Positions 40,270 to 48,640 of a DNA stretch of 64,000 bases are shown piece by piece. Under the pieces are notes generated by a model. The model was not told where the DNA came from, did not search any database, and was given only the letters and a program-made list of their open reading frames with translations. Origin of the DNA: an uncultured Maribacter sp. (lineage in GTDB: Bacteria > Bacteroidota > Bacteroidia > Flavobacteriales > Flavobacteriaceae). Numbering within the stretch: position 1 is the stretch's first letter; every line of letters begins with the position of its first letter. Location: the NCBI GenBank assembly GCA_947498505.1, contig CANMKG010000001.1:1-64000 (forward strand). The letters are read 5' to 3'. The position numbers and the translations under genes are program-made.

Positions 40270-43200
40270 AATTAAAGTTAGGGTTATTATCTCTTATGTT
40301 ATTAGTAATTGTTAATAGCATACAAGCTCAGACTATTTCCTTTGAAGAAGGACTACCAAAAAATATACAATTCAAAAAGGGAGAGATTTATCTATCGGGT
40401 TTACACAGAGTTTCAGGAAACTATGGGTTGCATTGGAAATTTACTCCTGATGATGAATTACGAATAAAGACTAAAATTGGCTACGCACCACAAAGTGTGG
40501 ATACCATAGTAACTGTAAATCATGTAGATTATGCCATTACCAATGAACCAGCAGTATTTACACTCCCTATCTATTCAGAAAAAAAACAAGATGCCATTGT
40601 TAGGGTAAGTTTTGGTAGAGGGGAAGAAATAGACTGTTTTATAGATATTCATTTAGCTTACAAAGGTTGGAGAAAATTTACCATTCCTTATGCTCGTGGA
40701 CATATGAGAGGGAAACCTCATGAGGATATGGACTTTATGAAGCTTTCTATTTTAGGAAACCAAGAAGGTGAAATTTTTCTAGATGATATTGTATTGCTGA
40801 AACGAGAAAGTCCAAAAGGAATTAAACCTACCCATTTAGTGCCAGGATTGAAGTTACATCCGCAACGGCGTGCTTTGGGAGACGAGATTGAACAAGAATG
40901 GCATTTGTACCAACCTTGGTTTGCACTTCAGGATAGAGTAACGCCAGAGCAACAGCAATCTTTTAAAACTATTGAAGAGCGCCTTTGGCAACTAGAATGG
41001 GGAGGAGGAAAACCCAAAGAATCACTGCCGACTAAAGATTTTGAAGATTTAAAAAAGCGATATGCCGATTATAATATTATCCGAAACGGAGAAGTTATAA
41101 ACGGGTTACATCTTGAAGCAGGTGGAAAAAGGTCAAAGTTTAACCAATTAGGAAAAGCCATTGCCATTGCTTATCGAACGACATCAAATACCTCTCAGAA
41201 AGTAGTATTAAAAGACATGGCGCTTAACATGATAGCACACGGAATAGATTGTGATGTCAATTTAGATTGGTACCACGGACGTGGGTTTGCAGATATGTGT
41301 TTTTTAATGAAAGATGAGTTAAAAGCAATCGGAAAATTAGAAGAAGCAAATGCATTTATAAGACGTAAATACGAGTTTAATAGATTTTATAATGAAGATG
41401 TAAATAAAGGCAGGCATAATGTAATTGGTATGTCGTCTGATGCTTTATACACCAATAGCATTGGCTACTTAATGTGTATAATGCTGTTAGATGGTCCTGA
41501 AAAAGTACGCGATATGCAACACTTAGTATCCTATTACAGTAATTTAGGATTAGGCTACGCTAATGGTCTTACAGATTCGTTTAAACCAGATGGTTCCCAC
41601 TACCACCACGCAAACGCCGCATTAACGCGTTACGGTAGTTATACCATGCCAAAAGTAGCTGAGGTGATTTATATACTTTCAGGAACCGAATTTCGTATTT
41701 ATGAAGCTGCTCATGAACGCATGAAACACAATTTGTACATGCGTAATTTTTACAGTTCTCGTAATTACTTTCCGTGGAGCTATTCACATAACCGAATTAA
41801 ATCATTAACTCCAGGAGATAATTATGAATTTTTATACATGGCATTGGCGGGTACACCAGATGGAAAACAAGACATTGATAAAGAAATAGCCGAAATGTAT
41901 TTCTATCAAATGGAAGGTCGTGAAATGCCTGAATTAGCAGCATCGCTTTTAGATAAAAACATTGAAACGGCTACTTTCCCACAAGGCCATCATACATTAT
42001 CCTATCATGCAAAGGGCATTCATAGAAAAGACGATTGGATGACCGTAATAGGCGCTCACAGTCGTTATATTTTTCAAAAGGAAATTTGGGGATGGCATTC
42101 CTCAAGAGGCAATATGAAATATGGCATGTTCGAAAATTGGGGAAGTCTGGAAATTATTTATCCAGATAAGCCAGGACTTAAGCAAATTGATAATGGCAGA
42201 GGTTTAAAAGGATGGGATTGGACAATGATACCTGGTGTTACCAGTGTAAATGCACCTTTAAAAAATATTGAAAATAAACCACTTAAATTGGGTGATGATG
42301 CTTATCAAGAACATTTACGAAGCGACCAAGCTTTTGTTGGAGGTTTAGATTTTTCAGACGGTAATGGTGTTTTTGTTGCTAAAATACGTGGGCATGACAA
42401 GTATAAATTAGAATCGTTTTATGCGACCAAAAGCTGGTTTAGTTTCGGTGATTTAATTGTTTGTTTAGGGTCTGATATTCAAAACGATTTACCTGAATAT
42501 ACTACGCATACGTCCATTTTTCAGAATGATTTATCGCAAACAGATTTTAATCTAAAAATAGATAAAACCAAAGTATTAAAACCATCGCCTTTTAACAAGC
42601 AATATGATGAAACCTCACATTGGATGCTAGATAGCAGAAATGTGGGATACTACATTCCATCAGGTCAAAAACTAAATCTGTGGTATGGGGAAAATACATC
42701 GCCAGATTATCAAGGAAAAGCGATGACTACTGGTACTTATGAAAAGGCTTGGTTATCTCATGGAAAAGCACCAGATGGAGAAGCGTATGAGTATGCCGTA
42801 AAAGTGAAAACTTCAAAAGAAACCATGAAGGTTTTCGCTAAAAATCAAGATGAACAGCAGGAATATAAAGTGCTTGTAAAAAATAACACGGCGCATATAG
42901 TTAAACACCTAGCATCAAATACCACAGCAGCCATAGTTTTTGAGCCTCAATATCAGTTAAAACTAGGTAAATTTAAAGGAGTGTCTCATTCTGGTATTTA
43001 TATGTTGAAAGAAGAAAATAACAAAATAACATTGGCAGTAAGTGACCCTGATTTACGTTTTTATGAAGGACACAGTAACGATGTAGATTTAGCTCTGAAT
43101 CGGAAGGAATTACCAGGATATAGCAATTATTGGCATGCAGCAAATAGTATCCCTTCTAAAATTAAAGTGTTTTTAGATGGCGAGTGGGACATAGATACCA

Positions 43201-43307
43201 TTGTAAAAGGTAATGGAACGGTTGTACAGCAAGCTAATGGTGTTACAGTTATAGAGTTTGTTTGTAAAGACGGACTTACTAATGAGGTGCAATTGGTAAA
43301 AGAGTAA
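40263..43307 (+). CDS. PL8/chondroitinase-ABC-like polysaccharide lyase
   Basis: 1014 residues, the size of chondroitinase ABC enzymes. Signal peptide (VNSIQAQTIS). An N-terminal beta-sandwich (KGEIYLSGLHRVSGNYGLHWKF, then YKGWRKFTIPYARGHM, IFLDDIVLLKRES) corresponds to the chondroitinase ABC N-terminal domain. The (alpha/alpha) toroid carries NVIGMSSDALYTNSIGYLM and SFKPDGSHYHHANAALTRYG with candidate catalytic His449 and Tyr457, then antiparallel beta-sheet domains. It would cleave next to a uronic acid by beta-elimination. PL8 and the related PL37 are both possible; the substrate is not readable. It starts inside GH95, implying translational coupling. Confidence 0.78.
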   Translation: MVKLKLGLLSLMLLVIVNSIQAQTISFEEGLPKNIQFKKGEIYLSGLHRVSGNYGLHWKFTPDDELRIKTKIGYAPQSVDTIVTVNHVDYAITNEPAVFTLPIYSEKKQDAIVRVSFGRGEEIDCFIDIHLAYKGWRKFTIPYARGHMRGKPHEDMDFMKLSILGNQEGEIFLDDIVLLKRESPKGIKPTHLVPGLKLHPQRRALGDEIEQEWHLYQPWFALQDRVTPEQQQSFKTIEERLWQLEWGGGKPKESLPTKDFEDLKKRYADYNIIRNGEVINGLHLEAGGKRSKFNQLGKAIAIAYRTTSNTSQKVVLKDMALNMIAHGIDCDVNLDWYHGRGFADMCFLMKDELKAIGKLEEANAFIRRKYEFNRFYNEDVNKGRHNVIGMSSDALYTNSIGYLMCIMLLDGPEKVRDMQHLVSYYSNLGLGYANGLTDSFKPDGSHYHHANAALTRYGSYTMPKVAEVIYILSGTEFRIYEAAHERMKHNLYMRNFYSSRNYFPWSYSHNRIKSLTPGDNYEFLYMALAGTPDGKQDIDKEIAEMYFYQMEGREMPELAASLLDKNIETATFPQGHHTLSYHAKGIHRKDDWMTVIGAHSRYIFQKEIWGWHSSRGNMKYGMFENWGSLEIIYPDKPGLKQIDNGRGLKGWDWTMIPGVTSVNAPLKNIENKPLKLGDDAYQEHLRSDQAFVGGLDFSDGNGVFVAKIRGHDKYKLESFYATKSWFSFGDLIVCLGSDIQNDLPEYTTHTSIFQNDLSQTDFNLKIDKTKVLKPSPFNKQYDETSHWMLDSRNVGYYIPSGQKLNLWYGENTSPDYQGKAMTTGTYEKAWLSHGKAPDGEAYEYAVKVKTSKETMKVFAKNQDEQQEYKVLVKNNTAHIVKHLASNTTAAIVFEPQYQLKLGKFKGVSHSGIYMLKEENNKITLAVSDPDLRFYEGHSNDVDLALNRKELPGYSNYWHAANSIPSKIKVFLDGEWDIDTIVKGNGTVVQQANGVTVIEFVCKDGLTNEVQLVKE

Positions 43308-43332
43308 GACTTAAATAAAATAAATCTGATTT

Positions 43333-44421
43333 ATGATTAAATTAAAAAATTTAGTACTCGTAATTGGTGTGGTAACAATGTTTTCTTGTACGGAAAAAGA
43401 GAAGCGTACCCATTTGGAAATCAAGGAAAATCAGTTTTATATTAATGGAGATCTCACCTATAAAGACCGCTACTGGAACGGACATAAAGTGGAAGGTTTA
43501 TTGATGAATTCAAGAATGGTTCAAGGTATTTATGATGATTTAAACCCTGAATCTGTAGACCGATTCAAATATCCAGATACAGGCGAATGGGACCCTAATA
43601 GAAATACCAACGAATTTATAGCTGCCATGGAAGCGTGGAAAAATCATGGTATGATAGCGTTTACATTAAACTTACAAGGAGGCAGCCCCATGGGATATGG
43701 GAATAAAAACAGCATCAATTCTACATTTAAACCTGATGGTGGTTTAAGACCTGCATATATGGAACGGCTTGAGAAAGTTCTTGAGAAAGCAGATGAATTG
43801 GAAATGGTTGTCATCCTGGGATATTTTTATTTCGGACAAGATCATGTTTTAAAAGATGAAGCTGCAGTAATTAAAGGCGTTGATAACATAACAAACTGGA
43901 TTTTAGAGAAAGGTTATAAAAATATTCTTGTAGAGGTTGCAAACGAAGTTGATTATCCTCGATATGACCACCCTATACTCGATGTTGCGCGTGTTCATGA
44001 GTTGGTGGCACGTGTGAAAAATACCGAAAAGAATGGGAATAGACTTTTAGTAAGTACAAGTTTTAGGGGAGGAAGGCCACCATCTGAAAAAGTTGTAGAC
44101 GTAGCCGATTTTATTTTGATTCATGGAAACAAAGTCGAAGACCCTGATGATATAACTACTTTGGTTGAAAAAGTTAGAAGCATGAAAGGGTATTCAAATC
44201 AGCCCATACTTTTTAATGAAGACGACCACTTTAACTTTGATGCCAAAAGTAATAATATGGTCAATGCAGTTAAAGCTTATGCATCTTGGGGGTATTTTGA
44301 TTTTCGAAAAGAAGGCGAAGCATTCGAGAACGGATTTCAAACCGTACCTGTTAGTTGGGGAATCAATTCGGAACGAAAAAAGAGCTTTTTCAATAAGTTA
44401 AAAGAAATTACAGGATATTAA
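43333..44421 (+). CDS. Clan GH-A (GH5-like) glycosidase lipoprotein
   Basis: 362 residues; lipoprotein signal peptide (GVVTMFSCTEKE). TIM-barrel pattern of clan GH-A: LEIKENQFYINGD, then EAWKNHGMIAFTLNLQGGSPMGYG, MERLEKVLEKADELEMVVILGYFYFGQD, acid/base Glu205 in ILVEVANEVDYPRY and candidate nucleophile Glu296 in ILFNEDDHFNF. The spacing suits a GH5-type enzyme. Substrate is unknown; co-transcription with the lyase suggests it acts on the same glycan. Confidence 0.72.
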   Translation: MIKLKNLVLVIGVVTMFSCTEKEKRTHLEIKENQFYINGDLTYKDRYWNGHKVEGLLMNSRMVQGIYDDLNPESVDRFKYPDTGEWDPNRNTNEFIAAMEAWKNHGMIAFTLNLQGGSPMGYGNKNSINSTFKPDGGLRPAYMERLEKVLEKADELEMVVILGYFYFGQDHVLKDEAAVIKGVDNITNWILEKGYKNILVEVANEVDYPRYDHPILDVARVHELVARVKNTEKNGNRLLVSTSFRGGRPPSEKVVDVADFILIHGNKVEDPDDITTLVEKVRSMKGYSNQPILFNEDDHFNFDAKSNNMVNAVKAYASWGYFDFRKEGEAFENGFQTVPVSWGINSERKKSFFNKLKEITGY

Positions 44422-44436
44422 GCAGGTTAATTTCAA

Positions 44437-44736
44437 ATGAGATTTATTGTTCTTTTATTACTTTTTTGTCTGAATTTGTTCCTGAGTGCTCAAGAAAAAC
44501 CGCGTTTGGTAGTTCTGGTATATATGGGAAATGAACCCAATGGCGATACTCTAACTTATTATTGGTGGGTATACCCAGAAGCTGGAACCTATAAAAAGGA
44601 AATTAATATTCTTGGACAGTCTCAACCTAGAGCTAATTTAAAAATACCTAAAGACTCAAAATGAACAGCAATTCATCTTATTCTGGAAGTTAAAGACAAG
44701 AATAGTATTGTTGTCTTAGTGATTATAGGAGGATAG
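44437..44736 (+). pseudogene. Internally deleted DUF1593 (Sde182-like) gene with premature stop
   Basis: A signal peptide and the N-terminal DUF1593 start (EKPRLVVLVYMGNEPN, where KPRLVVLTDxGNEPDD is usual) run straight into the family's C-terminal domain (GDTLTYYWWVYPEAGTYKK, then RANLKIPKDSK). The ~400 residues normally between them are missing. A TGA (44662-44664) then stands where family members have Gly; the frame continues TAIHLILEVKDKN to a TAG at 44734-44736, the expected end of the domain. DUF1593 proteins are secreted nucleoside-hydrolase-like proteins of unknown substrate common in PULs. The gene is dead by both deletion and nonsense change. Confidence 0.8.
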
Positions 44737-44845
44737 TTATTGAGGTGGATGAATAGTTTTTATTACATCATGAGTGCACTCATTCGAATGAAAATTAACT
44801 TTTTCTTATATATTTGAAACTAACTGATTCCTAAGATTATCTGAA

Positions 44846-44879
44846 TTGAAAGTTTTAAAAGTGTTTTAGTTTAATTTTG
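44846..44879 (+). promoter_or_regulatory. Candidate promoter of the dipeptidase-esterase pair
   Basis: TTG (44846-44848), a 23-nt spacer and TAATTTTG (44872-44879, consensus TAnnTTTG) end 5 nt before the ATG at 44885, so the leader would be very short or absent. Confidence 0.45.
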
Positions 44880-44884
44880 TTATT

Positions 44885-45610
44885 ATGAAATACTTTAAAT
44901 ATGTAGGATTGGTAGGCTTTTGCCTAATTTGTTGCAAGCAGGTTGATAAGGAGAGAAAAACATTTGAAAGTCAAGAGGAACTAGATACTACCATAGTTTT
45001 ACCTCGGAAAGAGGAAAAATCAGAAAAAAAACTCAAGTCCTTCGAAGGTATTCCAGATACTCTGTTTATTCGCTTAGCCGATTTTAGCAAAGACTTTATT
45101 TACGACTTACGTTACGCAACTGAGAATAATTTTTTAAAAGCGAAAGTGTATGATTGTGCAGAATGTTATACTCGTGTGAAAACCGCCAAGGCATTGTTAA
45201 AAGCAAATAAAGCGTTTATAGAAAAGGGTTATAAGATAAAATTCTTTGATTGCTATAGACCTAATTCTGTTCAATATAAAATGTGGGAAATTGTTCCAAA
45301 TCCACAGTATGTAGCAAACCCTGTGAAGGGGTCAATCCACAATAAAGGAGGAGCTGTTGATATTACACTAGTTACCCTAGATGGAGAAGAATTAGATATG
45401 GGGACAGACTTTGATTTTTTTGGAAGAAAAGCATATCATGATAATACCGATTTGCCGGATACAGTTTTAAAAAACAGAAAATTATTAAAACAAACTATGG
45501 AAAAGTTTGGTTTTTGGTCTATAAGAACAGAATGGTGGCATTATAATTTATCTGCTGCGAGCAATGATAAAGTAGCAAATTTTAAATGGGAATGTAATGA
45601 TGTTAATTAA
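44885..45610 (+). CDS. VanX-type D-alanyl-D-alanine dipeptidase lipoprotein (M15D)
   Basis: 241 residues; lipoprotein signal peptide (FCLICCKQV). Peptidase M15D pattern: FIYDLRYATENNFLKAKVYD, DCYRPNSVQYKMWEI (the conserved Arg), zinc ligands His152 and Asp159 in SIHNKGGAVDITL, and catalytic Glu216 with zinc ligand His219 in RTEWWHYN. It should hydrolyse D-Ala-D-Ala or similar D,D-dipeptides in the periplasm, a peptidoglycan-recycling role. Its place in a PUL is unusual, but its own promoter and the dead gene upstream suggest it is not part of the glycan operon. The next gene overlaps it by 14 bp. Confidence 0.9.
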   Translation: MKYFKYVGLVGFCLICCKQVDKERKTFESQEELDTTIVLPRKEEKSEKKLKSFEGIPDTLFIRLADFSKDFIYDLRYATENNFLKAKVYDCAECYTRVKTAKALLKANKAFIEKGYKIKFFDCYRPNSVQYKMWEIVPNPQYVANPVKGSIHNKGGAVDITLVTLDGEELDMGTDFDFFGRKAYHDNTDLPDTVLKNRKLLKQTMEKFGFWSIRTEWWHYNLSAASNDKVANFKWECNDVN

Positions 45611-46526
45611 ACTTCAAAAATATTTAATGGTGCTTATATTGTTTGGATTTTTTGGTTGCGAATCAAATAAAAATATAATAGCGTTATGGCCAGACGATAA
45701 AATTCCAAATCATATAGAAATTAATATAGAAGAAGTACATGAACAAACTAATATTCTCAGAATAAAAAACGTTCAAAAACCTACTATAGAAGTATTTTTA
45801 CCAGATGAATCTATTGCCACAGGTAAAGCCTTATTAATTTTTCCTGGAGGCGGTTACGGTTTACTTGCTTACGATTGGGAAGGAACTGATATTGCTAAAT
45901 TTTTGAATAAACATGGCATTGCAGGTATTGTAGTTAAGTACAGGTTACCATCAGATAAAACACAAACCAAAAAACATACCGTACCTTTAATAGATGCACA
46001 ACGAGCAATTAGATTGGTTCGTAGTAAAGCCAAAAAATGGAATATTAACGAAAATGAACTTGGTATTATTGGTTTTTCTGCTGGAGGCCATTTAGCATCT
46101 ACTTTAGGAACCCAGTATAACAAAAAAGTTTATAATCCAATGGACAGTGTGGATAATTTAAGTGCAAAACCAGATTTCATGGCTTTAATTTATCCTGTAA
46201 TAACTATGGGAGAAAAAACGCATAAAGGGTCTAAAAAAAATCTGTTAGGAGAAAATCCATCCGAAGCCTTGGTTAACACGTATTCTAGTCATCTTCATGT
46301 TAATGAAAATACACCCACAACATTTCTTGTCCATGCCATAGATGATAAAGCTGTACCAAGAGAAAATAGTGAGTTTTTTCATGCGATGTTATCAGCAAAA
46401 GGGGAAGGGAAGTCTATTCTGCATCTTTACGAAAAAGGCGGACACGGGTTTTCATTAGGAGAAAAAGATGTTCATTTACGAGTATGGACCGACCGTTTAT
46501 TGGAATGGTTGGAAAGTTTAGAGTAA
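45597..46526 (+). CDS. Alpha/beta-hydrolase, acetyl-xylan-esterase-like lipoprotein
   Basis: 309 residues; short hydrophobic leader ending FFGCESN (lipoprotein). Esterase/lipase fold of the BD-FAE/Axe1-like type: oxyanion region LLIFPGGGYGLLAYDWEG, nucleophile Ser161 in GIIGFSAGGHLAS, acid/base region FLVHAIDDKAVP (Asp) and GGHGFSLG (His). It probably removes acetyl or feruloyl-type groups from the PUL glycan. It overlaps the dipeptidase gene, so the two are translated together. Confidence 0.85.
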   Translation: MMLIKLQKYLMVLILFGFFGCESNKNIIALWPDDKIPNHIEINIEEVHEQTNILRIKNVQKPTIEVFLPDESIATGKALLIFPGGGYGLLAYDWEGTDIAKFLNKHGIAGIVVKYRLPSDKTQTKKHTVPLIDAQRAIRLVRSKAKKWNINENELGIIGFSAGGHLASTLGTQYNKKVYNPMDSVDNLSAKPDFMALIYPVITMGEKTHKGSKKNLLGENPSEALVNTYSSHLHVNENTPTTFLVHAIDDKAVPRENSEFFHAMLSAKGEGKSILHLYEKGGHGFSLGEKDVHLRVWTDRLLEWLESLE

Positions 46527-46536
46527 AATATTCCTA

Positions 46537-46576
46537 TAAAAAAAAAGCAGTATATAATACTATATACTGCCTTTTT
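46537..46576. terminator. Bidirectional terminator, end of the PUL
   Basis: GCAGTATATA (46547-46556) and TATATACTGC (46561-46570) form a perfect stem with A run before and T run after; it separates convergent genes. Confidence 0.85.
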
Positions 46577-46599
46577 AGTATGGACTTTAAAATAAATAC

Positions 46600-48177
46600 C
46601 TAAAACTCGTAGGCACCTATATCTATAGATTCGCCATTAATTTTTCTTGGCTCTACACCATTTGGAAGTTTAAATTGGTATTCTAATTTTTTTGCGTCAG
46701 CCGGAATTTCTATACCAGCATCAATTGCCTTAGAATTATTTTGAAGTAAGTAAGCGTTAGAAGAGTCCAGTAAGAAATCTTGATCAGAAATCATCATTCC
46801 TTCTACCTTTTCGAATAATAGGCTGCTATTTCCACATCTTTTTTGATCTTCACCAGTATATCTAGTACTATAAGAAGCTCGGGTTGCTGTTGTAATTAAA
46901 TTATTAGAAAACACTTCGGCCGTTCCTGAATTTCTTAATATACTCACGTGTATGTCTGGATCGGTACTATCATTTTGATAATATAAAATGTTGTTAAAAG
47001 CTTTTAATTTTCCTTCACAAAAAGTAAGGTCAAAAAACATTTTTCGATAACTTAATTTATTATTTCCTTTTAAAACAAAAGTATTATTATAGCAGTATAA
47101 TGTACCTTTTCTATTGCCTTTACCATCTGGTGTTGCAGAATCTACATCATTTCCGTAATGTAAAATAGTTCCAGCACCAGTAGCACTACCTTCTATAATG
47201 TTACCAGCAAAATAGGTTGTTTTAAAGGACGGTAATTGCGGAAAATAGTCTACTGCATTTTCTGTTTCAGCAAGGTTAATTTGTCTTCCAGCAGGACCAA
47301 CAAAACGATTATACATAATAACATCTCCGGAAGATCTACTTTTGTAATTTCCTCCAGTAGACCCTTCTCTAATAGGGCCAAATTGATTTCCTGTAGAAAC
47401 AAAGCCCTCTGCTTCTATATAAATATTATGCTGGCGATCTACTTTAAACGTACCATTTTCTTTAATTATATTATTATTTAACCTAACATCTATTAAAGGG
47501 TCTTTAGGGCTATTGTATGCTCCGAAAATTCCATTACCATTATGTATAATTATACAATTGTTAACTTCTAAATGAGCACCTCTCATATATATTCCGGAAG
47601 CAGCTCTTGAAAAAGGCTTTAAATTTTCAGTCCCCATTTCGTACGTTTGCTGGGTGTCGTCTTCTTTATATTGGTTAGCACCTTGTAATTGTAAGTTACT
47701 AATAGTGATGTATTCAGGGTGGTTATCAGAGGTGCCGTTTATAATAATCATACCGGTATAAGCTGTGGTTGAGTTAAAATAGGGGTGTAAATTAACAGGT
47801 CTAACTCTAGAATTTTTGCCATCTAGTATTGGTAGTTTCCCCTTTTCATCTGGAACTCCACAAACACAAATTGGTTCATCCTTAGTACCTTTAGTACTAA
47901 TAATTAAACGCTCATAATAGGGTTCGTTTTTAGCATAAATTCTTACAGCATCTCCGGGACCTAAATTTTCGGTGGGGACATCAATTATTTTTTCATATTC
48001 TTTTCCAGGACCAACTTCGTAGAGTTTACCGTTTCCTTTAGCTTCGCATATTTTTATAGTTTCACTTAAAATAGTAGGGCTAGAATTATCAACAATAGTG
48101 TTTATTTCATCTTTGCTACACGAAACAAAAAACAATAACAAACAGACGTAACTCAATTTTTTTAGGTAATATTTCAT
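46600..48177 (-). CDS. Parallel beta-helix lipoprotein (choice-of-anchor Q type)
   Basis: 525 residues from the internal Met at 48177 (MKYYLKKLSYVCLLLFFVSCSKDE), a normal lipoprotein leader; the longer frame to 48213 adds 12 residues without signal character. GKLYEVGPGKEYEKI and YITISNLQLQGAN start a right-handed beta-helix with many short Asn/Gly-rich coils (NNCIIIHNGNGIFGAY). The end, SKAIDAGIEIPADAKK through PRKINGESIDIGAYEF, is the choice-of-anchor Q C-terminus. It resembles chondroitinase-B/PL6-like folds, but no catalytic residues can be named. Convergent with the PUL and not part of its operon. Confidence 0.8.
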   Translation of the reverse strand: MKYYLKKLSYVCLLLFFVSCSKDEINTIVDNSSPTILSETIKICEAKGNGKLYEVGPGKEYEKIIDVPTENLGPGDAVRIYAKNEPYYERLIISTKGTKDEPICVCGVPDEKGKLPILDGKNSRVRPVNLHPYFNSTTAYTGMIIINGTSDNHPEYITISNLQLQGANQYKEDDTQQTYEMGTENLKPFSRAASGIYMRGAHLEVNNCIIIHNGNGIFGAYNSPKDPLIDVRLNNNIIKENGTFKVDRQHNIYIEAEGFVSTGNQFGPIREGSTGGNYKSRSSGDVIMYNRFVGPAGRQINLAETENAVDYFPQLPSFKTTYFAGNIIEGSATGAGTILHYGNDVDSATPDGKGNRKGTLYCYNNTFVLKGNNKLSYRKMFFDLTFCEGKLKAFNNILYYQNDSTDPDIHVSILRNSGTAEVFSNNLITTATRASYSTRYTGEDQKRCGNSSLLFEKVEGMMISDQDFLLDSSNAYLLQNNSKAIDAGIEIPADAKKLEYQFKLPNGVEPRKINGESIDIGAYEF

Positions 48178-48304
48178 AGATATTTTGGGTTTGAAAGAAT
48201 AACAACAACGCATAGCATAAAATCATGTTGTGTTTAAAAGGATATTTTCTCTAAAAAGAGAGTTGATAATCTAAGAGACTTCTTTATTTTTGCATATTAT
48301 TTTC

Positions 48305-48378
48305 CGGGATGTAGCGCAGTCCGGTAGCGCACTCGGCTGGGGGTCGAGTGGTCGCAGGTTCAAATCCTGTCATCCCGA
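48305..48378 (+). tRNA. tRNA-Pro(GGG)
   Basis: 74-nt cloverleaf without encoded CCA: acceptor CGGGATG/CATCCCG perfect over 7 bp, D arm GCGC...GCGC, anticodon stem CTCGG/TCGAG with loop CTGGGGG (anticodon GGG, reads CCC/CCU), T arm GCAGG-TTCAAAT-CCTGT. Discriminator base A at 48378. Confidence 0.96.
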
Positions 48379-48380
48379 CT

Positions 48381-48443
48381 AAATAAAAGCTTTGGTTTTT
48401 GTAGAAAGTGTGCTTTCTTAAGAAAACTGGAGCTTTTATTTTT
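48381..48443 (+). terminator. tRNA-Pro terminator hairpin
   Basis: AAATAAAAGCT (48381-48391) pairs with AGCTTTTATTT (48431-48441) around an inner hairpin, then T residues. Confidence 0.6.
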
Positions 48444-48490
48444 AAATAAAGCAATGCTTTATTTGCAATGAGGGTTTATAAGGATTATCA

Positions 48491-48508
48491 AAATCCTGTC
48501 ATCCCGAC
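48491..48508 (+). repeat. Partial copy of the tRNA-Pro 3' end
   Basis: AAATCCTGTCATCCCGAC is an exact 18-bp copy of tRNA bases 48362-48379, 129 bp downstream. A tRNA 3'-end duplication is the typical mark of integrase attachment. Confidence 0.8.
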
Positions 48509-48530
48509 AAATCTAGAAATAGACAAAAAT

Positions 48531-48566
48531 AAAAACACTGATAATCATACAATTATCAGTGTTTTT
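48531..48566. terminator. Bidirectional terminator, tRNA side / PD40 gene
   Basis: AAAAACACTGATAAT (48531-48545) and ATTATCAGTGTTTTT (48552-48566) are perfect complements with a 6-nt loop. It also serves the minus-strand PD40 gene that ends at 48641. Confidence 0.85.
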
Positions 48567-48640
48567 TGTTTTTAAACATTTTATTTGATCCCAAATGAAA
48601 GCAATTAAAGGGATAAAGCTAGTGTGAAATTCCGGGAACG

